Source of the DNA: Syntrophorhabdus sp.
Lineage (GTDB): Bacteria; Desulfobacterota; BSN033; UBA1163
Direction of reading: 5' to 3'
DNA length: 10,785 bases
Assembly (NCBI GenBank): GCA_020724025.1
Contig: DYHU01000060.1
Span: forward strand, 1 to 10,785
Below the pieces are notes generated by a model. The model was not told where the DNA came from, did not search any database, and saw nothing but the letters and a program-made list of their open reading frames with translations. Both the position numbers and the translations under genes were made by a program. Every line of letters begins with the position of its first letter. Position 1 is the stretch's first letter. Positions 5,234 through 10,785 of this stretch are shown piece after piece.

Positions 5234-5656
5234 ATGATTGAATTCCCGAGCCGGCGGGTCTTTTGCGACACCTCTTTTTTCTTCGCCTCCCTCTATCCAA
5301 AGGATGTCAATTACAATCGTGCAGGTGAAATATTAAAAGAGGCATACCATCAAGAAATCTCCCTATGGACGACATGGGATATCATTAGTGAGACAACCAC
5401 GCTTCTTCTTTATCGCTTTCACTATAAGGCGGCCATCCGCTTCCTTGACGAAATGAAGCCAGCGTTAAATATCATTCGCTATGATGACTCTGTTCGTGAA
5501 GAAGCAGAGCGAGTTTTCCGCCTTTTTAGCAAAGACAAAAACCTTTCTTACTGTGATGCTATCTCTTTTGTGGTCGTTAAATCCCTTCTTAACGACATTG
5601 CCTGCCTAAGTTTCGATGAAGATTTTTCTAACCTCGGCCTCACTGTAATCAGATGA
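5234..5656 (+). CDS. PIN-domain protein (VapC-like), no antitoxin partner visible
   Basis: This 140-residue protein shows the PIN ribonuclease layout of acidic residues: D12 in FCDTSFFF, E53 in IISETTTLL, D108 in SYCDAISF, and D128/D130 in SFDEDF. These would bind the Mg2+ or Mn2+ ions used to cut RNA. Length and order fit VapC-type toxins. VapC is usually encoded just after a small DNA-binding antitoxin, but the 244 bp upstream hold only a repeat and very short frames, and the next gene downstream is an exported protein. It is therefore an orphan here: a solitary PIN nuclease, a relic of a pair, or a toxin whose antitoxin lies elsewhere. AAAGGG upstream is a modest ribosome-binding site, and the sequence looks intact. 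Confidence 0.85.
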   Translation: MIEFPSRRVFCDTSFFFASLYPKDVNYNRAGEILKEAYHQEISLWTTWDIISETTTLLLYRFHYKAAIRFLDEMKPALNIIRYDDSVREEAERVFRLFSKDKNLSYCDAISFVVVKSLLNDIACLSFDEDFSNLGLTVIR

Positions 5657-5743
5657 TTGTTTATCTTTTTGATAAGCCTATACCAACTGGACGGGGAAGC
5701 TCTGGTCGCCGATCATCACAATATATTGTTTATTTTGCCTGAG

Positions 5744-5771
5744 TTGACAATCTTTCATCGATCTTTTTAAT
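5744..5771 (+). promoter_or_regulatory. Sigma70-type promoter placing the start site at the next ATG
   Basis: TTGACA (5744-5749, perfect) and TTTAAT (5766-5771) lie 16 bp apart. Transcription would start near 5778, only about 2 nt before the ATG at 5780, which would give a leaderless or nearly leaderless message. Consistent with this, there is no usable ribosome-binding site: GGGA ends one base before the ATG. A slightly shifted -10 would still leave almost no leader. Confidence 0.5.
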
Positions 5772-5779
5772 ATTGGGAT

Positions 5780-7123
5780 ATGAAGTTCTTCTTTCTCCTG
5801 TTCCTGCTTATCCTTCCACTCACCTCCTTCGGTGAAGTAGCAGTAGAGTCCTCGCTTCAGGTTTGGAAAGTTGAAGAACGGCGTTGGACGGCAGAGGAAG
5901 AATCGAATTTCGCCAGATGGGTTGAAGAAAATCTCACGGAGGATTTCTTCATCCGCTATAAAATTCCAGTGGACTGCGCAGACGTCCCATACGCTGTCCG
6001 ATGGATCTATGCACGGATCGCCGGCCTGCCTGCAGGAGCCACCACCAAAAACGATAAATTCATTGGCCATTGGTCCACGGATTGGGGACACCTCCCCACG
6101 CATACGGAGTGGCACAAAGACCTCCGTTTCCGCAAAGCCCTTCTTCACACGCTATCGGAGACAACAACCCGAACACTTCCACTCGACACCTACCCCATTC
6201 GAATCGACCAGGAGTCAGTCACTCCTGGGACAATGTTCTTCGTGACCGAATCCCATTCCGGAGTGATCGGCCGTGTCATTTTAGATGGGAGCAGCGCTCA
6301 TCCCCTTCAGACATGGGAAGCCACATCGCCTGCGAAGATTCAAAAATTGAGCGGAAGGGACTTTCTGACCCCGAGGCCGGAGTCCACGGTCTATTCCGGT
6401 CTGGTGAAATTTCGCTGGCTGACCTTTAAAAACGGAAGATGGGAATACCTTCCTGCGGCAGAGCATCCCTTCTATTCGCTGGAGCAGTACTCCTCGGATT
6501 TCTATGAAGGATATGCCGATTTTGTCGAGGCAGTGGCAAAACGGATGGACCCGACCGATTATAACCCCTGGGAGAAGATGGAAAAGGTGCTCAATACCAC
6601 GACCCGTTACCTGATGGATAGGGTTCCTATCGTCATGACAGGATACCAGCGATGCCGCAGGGGGGGCTGCCGGGAGGGATCCGACCTGTGGGAGATCCAT
6701 AGCACGCCGGGCCGGGATGGCAGGATCGTCCTCCTGATGGATCACCTCCGCCAGATCATCGAATCGAATCATCTCGACAGGGACAAGGCAAGGGAGAGGA
6801 TGGAGGCCATTGCAATTCCCATTCAGAAGGGGCAATCCGTTACCTTCCACCATGTTTTTGAGAACCACCTTTGGCTCTCCCCTCACCCGGGAGACTCCAT
6901 TGAGGCCCGGTGGGGGCTCAGGAAATGCGAGATGATCCTCTCTCAAATTCGAACCACTCGGAATGCCATCTCCTTTATTGAGAGGACCTACCGTAAGAGA
7001 GATCCAAAATATGCCGATTTTGCCATCCGCCAGCAACAGGAAACTCTGAGAAGGCTCGATGAGGAATGGGTGAGGTCAGATTGCAAGGAACCAACGCCCC
7101 CTTCCCCAAAGGGGAAGAAATAA
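5780..7123 (+). CDS. Exported protein of unknown function with a possible NlpC/P60- or papain-like Cys/His domain
   Basis: This 447-residue protein starts with a strong signal peptide (MKFFFLLFLLILPLTSFGE; likely cleavage near residue 18), so it should be periplasmic or secreted. No lipobox is present. Residues 60-170 include VDCADVPYAVRWIYARIAGLP (split here as C66 at a helix start) and, after a tryptophan- and histidine-rich stretch (96-112), FFVTESHSGVIGRV with H159. A cysteine at a helix N-terminus and a downstream strand-borne histidine are the arrangement of NlpC/P60, CHAP and other papain-fold hydrolases, which often cut peptidoglycan. This is inference from pattern only. The C-terminal half (about 240-430) has two cysteines close together (C292, C297) and is not recognised. 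The start is fixed by an in-frame stop 9 bp upstream. The last ten residues (PTPPSPKGKK) are encoded by a palindrome. Function unknown. Confidence 0.75.
   Translation: MKFFFLLFLLILPLTSFGEVAVESSLQVWKVEERRWTAEEESNFARWVEENLTEDFFIRYKIPVDCADVPYAVRWIYARIAGLPAGATTKNDKFIGHWSTDWGHLPTHTEWHKDLRFRKALLHTLSETTTRTLPLDTYPIRIDQESVTPGTMFFVTESHSGVIGRVILDGSSAHPLQTWEATSPAKIQKLSGRDFLTPRPESTVYSGLVKFRWLTFKNGRWEYLPAAEHPFYSLEQYSSDFYEGYADFVEAVAKRMDPTDYNPWEKMEKVLNTTTRYLMDRVPIVMTGYQRCRRGGCREGSDLWEIHSTPGRDGRIVLLMDHLRQIIESNHLDRDKARERMEAIAIPIQKGQSVTFHHVFENHLWLSPHPGDSIEARWGLRKCEMILSQIRTTRNAISFIERTYRKRDPKYADFAIRQQQETLRRLDEEWVRSDCKEPTPPSPKGKK
7101..7117 (+). repeat. Palindrome inside the 3' end of the exported-protein gene
   Basis: CTTCCCC and GGGGAAG form a perfect 7-bp stem with an AAA loop and end four bases before the stop codon. 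It encodes PSPKG. The same type of palindrome is common between genes, so the C-terminal tail was probably added by a repeat. No T-tract follows, so it is not a convincing terminator. Confidence 0.5.
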
Positions 7124-7125
7124 TG

Positions 7126-7302
7126 GGGAGATGAGGTGATAGGGAGATGGGGTGATGGGGAAATGAAGAGGCAAGGAAATGGAATAATGGAATAATGAAG
7201 TTAAAGAAAAAATAATTGAATATAAAAATTGCTATCTTTTATTGAGTTGGTGTGTTGGCAATCCTACCCAATATTCCACTATTCCAATATTCCACCATTC
7301 CC
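7126..7302. repeat. Tandem and inverted short repeats between convergent genes
   Basis: This gene-free stretch lies between two convergent genes. It holds a 16-bp tandem repeat (GGGAGATGAGGTGATA at 7126-7141 and GGGAGATGGGGTGATG at 7142-7157, 14 of 16 identical, with a decayed third unit). It also has opposing arrays of an 8- to 10-bp GGAATAATG/TATTCCA-type unit: GGAATAATGGAATAATG near 7181-7197, and the complement, CCAATATTCCACTATTCC and its continuation, at 7268-7302. The two arrays could pair imperfectly. No clear T-tract terminator was seen for either gene. Confidence 0.5.
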
Positions 7303-7307
7303 TGTTT

Positions 7308-8786
7308 TTATAGAAAATATTTGGCGATATCAATGTGATATTTGTTGGGATCCAATGCCTTCACAATGCTCCGCTTGAAACGGCTTCCTCCGTCTCTTTC
7401 GGTGAGGTCAACCAGCTCCTTCTTTCCCTTTCCCCGCTTATCCCTCTCAACCAGAACCACCTGAGGACGATCCATCCACTGGGGATCCGTATTGGGTTTG
7501 AACACAATTCCCATCTCGTGGGTATCGAGGAGGACCAAAGAACCGATAGGATAAACGCCCACCAGGCCGATGAACATTTTGAGGAGGATCGAGTCAAAAT
7601 TGACATCCCGTTCTTTTAGCATGACGGCCAGGGCCTGTTCCGGCGTGTAAGGAACTTTTTTATAGATTCTCGGAGTTGTCATGGCGTCATAGGCATCCGC
7701 AATCTGGATCATCCGGCCGAAGAGGCTCACCCTCTTTTTACGAAAGAGCTTGGGATACCCTGAAAGGTCGTTCTTCAGATGGTGATCGAAGATGCCCATG
7801 ACCATCTTCGCATTGATCTCGCCCAACTGCTTCAGGTTGAGAACGATTTCCACTCCTGTGAGGGGATGCTTCTTCATCTGACCCCATTCTTCATCGCTGA
7901 GGGCAGCGGGTTTATTCAGAACCTCGAGTGGGATTTTGGATTTCCCGATATCATGAAGCATGGCCGTAATTCCCAATTCGCTCAGGACACCTCTGGAAAA
8001 TCCCAATCGCCTTCCCATCGCCAGGGAATAGATGGCCACATTGACGGAGTGGTTGAAGGTGTATTCATCATAATTCTTGATCGTCGTCATCCCGAGAAGA
8101 ATCGATTCATCCTCCATGATGAGGTGGACGGCCTTCCGGACCAGTCGTTTCAATTTTCTCACATCGGCATGCTGTTTCCCCTTGATGTGGGTAATCACTT
8201 CCTTGACTGTCCCGATGGTCTCGAAAAATACCTTTTTGGCTACCTCTCGAGAGTCCTCCTTCTCCAGGGTGTAAGCCCCTTCTTCCCTTTCAGAGACCTC
8301 TAAGGGGCCCACCTCGATCGAGGAGATATGACGTTCTCTTAACTTTTCATTAAAGAGAGTGGCATTCTCTTCTCGCCCCTCTTCCAGGCCCATCAGGATA
8401 TAGATGAACTCTTTCAATGTTTCCTCATCCAGGACCTCTTTGTAGATGACTTCTCCGATCAGCCGTTTCTTCCACTGGGTCAGGAGGTACTTAAAACTGT
8501 TAAAACCCTCCACGGAGTAGTGAAGCCTCTGCTCATTGAGGAAGAGGTCATCGGCTACGATTTTGAGGCAAAGGTTTCCCTCCCTCTGGGTAAAGGTATT
8601 GATCGCATGGAGCGATTCCTGTATAAATTGATGAAGGGCCACATTCTTCGAATCGTAGATCTGGGAGATCCTCATCAACACATGAAATTTGGTGACGAGG
8701 GTGTTTCCCAGCCTTGACAGTTCGGAGTCCATCGCCTCTGACGATCTGGGGATCCCCTTCTGGGATTGAATGGCTGATTCCATCAT
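7308..8786 (-). CDS. HD-GYP domain protein, putative cyclic-di-GMP phosphodiesterase
   Basis: From the chosen start the protein has 492 residues; numbers here count from a GTG 10 codons upstream (8816). The region 42-145 resembles the N-terminal domain of the neighbouring HEAT protein. A charged linker follows (about 170-215), then the HD-GYP domain (about 220-425) with all expected metal ligands: H256 (NHSVNVA), H288-D289 (LHDIGK), H317 (KHP), H345-H346 and D374 (ADAYDA). The signature is changed: HHE..DG.GYP reads HHLKNDLSGYP, keeping HH, D and GYP but losing the first E and the G after D. HD-GYP enzymes hydrolyse cyclic di-GMP; the changes may alter activity. ATG at 8786 (or 8783) is preferred because AGGAAG lies upstream, whereas the GTG has no ribosome-binding site. 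There is no signal peptide or membrane segment. It is the last gene of the minus-strand set. Confidence 0.9.
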   Translation of the reverse strand: MMESAIQSQKGIPRSSEAMDSELSRLGNTLVTKFHVLMRISQIYDSKNVALHQFIQESLHAINTFTQREGNLCLKIVADDLFLNEQRLHYSVEGFNSFKYLLTQWKKRLIGEVIYKEVLDEETLKEFIYILMGLEEGREENATLFNEKLRERHISSIEVGPLEVSEREEGAYTLEKEDSREVAKKVFFETIGTVKEVITHIKGKQHADVRKLKRLVRKAVHLIMEDESILLGMTTIKNYDEYTFNHSVNVAIYSLAMGRRLGFSRGVLSELGITAMLHDIGKSKIPLEVLNKPAALSDEEWGQMKKHPLTGVEIVLNLKQLGEINAKMVMGIFDHHLKNDLSGYPKLFRKKRVSLFGRMIQIADAYDAMTTPRIYKKVPYTPEQALAVMLKERDVNFDSILLKMFIGLVGVYPIGSLVLLDTHEMGIVFKPNTDPQWMDRPQVVLVERDKRGKGKKELVDLTERDGGSRFKRSIVKALDPNKYHIDIAKYFL

Positions 8787-8916
8787 CTCCACCTCTTCCT
8801 TTTTTTGAAGCCCCACGGGTAAAGATTCTGTTTATTATGAACGTCCCGGTGGGGCGACATCCCCCGTCTCACATCGAGGCAGGCCGGCCAAAAGCTCAAA
8901 CCATCTTCCGCCGGGG

Positions 8917-10641
8917 TTAATGGATTGACCGTGCGATATGTTTCAATCTTTCCTTCGTCCTGGAGGAGTCCGATCCTTCCTCCGCTCCTAACATCTTCAG
9001 GGCATTGTGAGCACAGAGCCGCATCTCATCCCACTTTCCCTTCTGGAACCACCTTTTCTTCTGTGCGATCTTCTTCAAAACCGGTATCGCCTCTTGCGAT
9101 CCTGTCTCACCTAAGGCTTTAAAGAAAGAGGCCTTCTCTTCATAATCCCTCTTGAAAAAATCTTCGGAGAGGATGATCCCGGTGAGCGGTTTGGCTGCCT
9201 CCCCCTTGGCGACCTTCGCAAAAATGAGCGAGGCCTTCGCCCTCATCTCCGGCAGGGGATCTTTTAAGAATTTCTCGATGAGATCTTTTCCCTGTTCACC
9301 GAATTTCTTGAGCACCTGGAGGGTCTCCTCCCTCACCTTCTGATCCTCATGGACGACCAGGCTCCCCAAGTATTTTACGGTGTGGGGATCTCCGACCTTA
9401 CCGAGGACATAGAGGATGTGAGAGACCAGGAAGGGGTCCGGGTCGGATAAAAATTTGAGCAGAGGCCGGATGTCTTCTCGAGAGAGTTCGGCCAGGATAT
9501 CGCAAACGGATTTTCTCCATTTCCCGGACTCCACCTTCCTCAATAAGAGGCAGAGGGGCTCGACCCCCTTCTTCGTCAGGAGCCGGAGATACTGAAGGAT
9601 CGCATCCGAGTCCACCTCTCCGTTTCCTTTCATCGCCTCCCCTAAAAGCTCGATCGAATGGGCGCCGGAAAAAGTGTCCAGGATGCGGCGAATTGCAAAA
9701 ATCTGCTTGTCTTTCAGAACCATGGACTCCATGGTGTCGTTCAGTTTCTTCAAAACGACCACGGCCTTTCTCACTTCTCTCTGTTCGAGGAAGGATCCGG
9801 TCGTTCGTTCGAAATAGGAGATCATATTCTCATAGGCATCCATATCCTCACCCAGATGGAGAAGGATCTCTACGAGGTTATCGATCAACATATAGATATA
9901 ATCCGGCTGATGCTCCTGCTCGATCTCCCGGCTGATCTCTTCGATCTCATCCGGAGTGAGCTGGCAGGCCTGGACCAGAGATTGCCCTGGCGAGGGATTC
10001 AAAGCCTGTTTTAAACCTTCGGCCACAAGGACAGAGGGTCCTTCCCTTTCCCTCTCGGGAGCGATTTCGTCTGCCACCTCTTTTCCAAAACCTTTAAATT
10101 CCAACCGTTCGATAAAATCTTCCTCTGTGGCTGGAACGAAACGACTCCCCTCTTCCAAAAATTCATCAACGGTCCCGAATGTGATGTGGTGAAAATCCTT
10201 TTCCCAGAGGAGAGTGACGAGGTCATCTTCCAGACGGTTGACGGATTCACTTCTCCTCACAATATGAAGAAAATCGACCATCTCTTTGAATTCCAACCCT
10301 TTGAGGAATTTGATTTCGCGGACCCCGTCCTTGAAAAAGAAGAAGGCCAGACTCTCCTTTACATCCTGGTTTTCATAAACCACCTTTCCCCGGAAGAAGA
10401 GCCGGTGTTCTCCCACCAATAACGGAAAAGAATCGAACTCCTCGAAGTAGTTATCAAAATCCTTCTTCAGTCGTTCCATAAATTTCAGGAGGATCGGGTG
10501 ATTGGCTTCATAGATCCGGAAGGCCTTCACGGTCTGAAGAAAGGTCTGGATCAGCGCCCGGGTGGCCTTTACGGACTTCTCCTCGAAAATCTCCTCCTGA
10601 TCTTTTGATTTCTCTTTTAATTGCGATGATCTCTTCTCCAT
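8917..10641 (-). CDS. HEAT-repeat protein with an N-terminal domain shared with the HD-GYP neighbour
   Basis: This 574-residue cytoplasmic protein has three parts. Residues 1-27 are highly charged. Residues 31-130 form a domain with IYEANHP (43-49), LLVGEHRLFFRGKVVY (74-89) and a second half ending in EFKEMVDFLHIVRR (117-130). This lines up by eye with 42-145 of the HD-GYP protein (IYDSKN, LKIVADDLFLNEQRLHY, EETLKEFIYIL). The C-terminal part, about 355-552, consists of HEAT-type helical pairs such as IRPLLKFLSDPDPFLVSHIL (391-410), with GKVGD and ALGETGS turns. HEAT repeats bind proteins, so it may be a scaffold or regulator. No catalytic motif was seen. It starts 7 bp after the HTH gene and lies 130 bp before the HD-GYP start, suggesting one operon. 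The ribosome-binding site is weak, so coupling to the HTH gene is likely. Confidence 0.85.
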   Translation of the reverse strand: MEKRSSQLKEKSKDQEEIFEEKSVKATRALIQTFLQTVKAFRIYEANHPILLKFMERLKKDFDNYFEEFDSFPLLVGEHRLFFRGKVVYENQDVKESLAFFFFKDGVREIKFLKGLEFKEMVDFLHIVRRSESVNRLEDDLVTLLWEKDFHHITFGTVDEFLEEGSRFVPATEEDFIERLEFKGFGKEVADEIAPEREREGPSVLVAEGLKQALNPSPGQSLVQACQLTPDEIEEISREIEQEHQPDYIYMLIDNLVEILLHLGEDMDAYENMISYFERTTGSFLEQREVRKAVVVLKKLNDTMESMVLKDKQIFAIRRILDTFSGAHSIELLGEAMKGNGEVDSDAILQYLRLLTKKGVEPLCLLLRKVESGKWRKSVCDILAELSREDIRPLLKFLSDPDPFLVSHILYVLGKVGDPHTVKYLGSLVVHEDQKVREETLQVLKKFGEQGKDLIEKFLKDPLPEMRAKASLIFAKVAKGEAAKPLTGIILSEDFFKRDYEEKASFFKALGETGSQEAIPVLKKIAQKKRWFQKGKWDEMRLCAHNALKMLGAEEGSDSSRTKERLKHIARSIH

Positions 10642-10648
10642 AAATCGC

Positions 10649-10785
10649 TCATCTCATCATGTTGCTTGAGATCTCTCCCTTCAGGAATCGATCCAGTTCC
10701 GACCTGAGGACCTTCCAGCCTTTTCCTGCCTTTGCTCCCTTAATCCGTCCGAGATAGAGATATTTTAGGAAGGTGGGTCTCGAAA
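10649..10785 (-). CDS. C-terminal part of an excisionase/MerR-type HTH DNA-binding protein (partial)
   Basis: An open frame enters from the window end and stops with TGA at 10651-10649. The 44 visible residues include TFLKYLYLGRIKGAKAGKGW (4-23), then KVLRSELDRFLKG. This matches the recognition-helix and wing end of the HTH_17 (excisionase family) fold, in which 'GRIKG.K.G..W.V...EL..FL' is typical. Such proteins either help site-specific recombination or act as small transcription regulators. Only 7 bp separate its stop from the HEAT gene start, on the same strand, so it is probably co-transcribed and may control the set. The N-terminus lies outside the window. Confidence 0.75.
   Translation of the reverse strand, partial: SRPTFLKYLYLGRIKGAKAGKGWKVLRSELDRFLKGEISSNMMR

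Noticed and set aside
6281..7036. Minus-strand open frame of 251 codons
   Set aside because: It is antisense to the exported-protein gene, which has a signal peptide and a defined start; the antisense frame lacks recognisable features.
8787..8816. GTG start ten codons upstream for the HD-GYP gene
   Set aside because: No ribosome-binding site precedes it, whereas AGGAAG precedes the ATG at 8786.
8817..8916. Possible internal promoter or terminator between the HEAT and HD-GYP genes
   Set aside because: A CATAAT on the minus strand lacks a matching -35 box, and the GGGG/CCCC hairpin has no T-tract.

Overview
The window looks like a chromosomal segment from an anaerobic, Desulfobacterota-like (deltaproteobacterial) or Nitrospirota-like bacterium. 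This is inferred from three things: the HD-GYP and HEAT-repeat signalling proteins, a CxxCH heme-motif protein, and dense GTCATTCC...GGAATCCAG-type palindromic repeats whose chance translation reads VIPAQAGIQ. No 16S rRNA, tRNA, phage or CRISPR locus is present, so the lineage is a guess.

Layout. (1) 1-935: a sigma70-type promoter, a 122-bp inverted-repeat element that ends 4 bp before the start codon, and a LOG-family nucleotide hydrolase gene. (2) 936-1527: a type II toxin-antitoxin pair (antitoxin, then RelE/ParE-like toxin, 8-bp overlap) behind a palindromic operator/promoter. (3) 1553-2100: a small exported CxxCH protein on the minus strand, followed by an intergenic stretch with a MITE-like inverted repeat. 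(4) 2114-3109: a minus-strand zincin metallopeptidase (HETGH...DWAETF) with its own promoter. (5) 3110-3696: 587 bp without a gene, holding that promoter, two different palindromic repeat elements and a clear minus-strand terminator. (6) 3697-4989: an exported M20-family amidohydrolase. (7) 5234-5656: an orphan PIN-domain protein, divergent from the amidohydrolase. (8) 5780-7123: an exported protein with a possible Cys/His peptidase-like domain. (9) 7308-10785: a minus-strand set of three genes, reading an excisionase-type HTH protein (cut by the window end), a HEAT-repeat protein and an HD-GYP protein. The last two appear to share the same N-terminal domain.

Most genes look independent, being separated by repeats, promoters or strand changes. 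Two groups look like real functional units: the toxin-antitoxin pair and the HTH/HEAT/HD-GYP set. The second is probably a cyclic-di-GMP or related signalling module, in which a sensor-like domain occurs once on a HEAT scaffold and once on a phosphodiesterase.

The most unusual signal is the inverted-repeat element in the LOG leader. It carries three copies of one arm, so its RNA could fold in two mutually exclusive ways, one of which buries the only ribosome-binding-like sequence. A second element with the same termini abuts the stop codon of the amidohydrolase gene.
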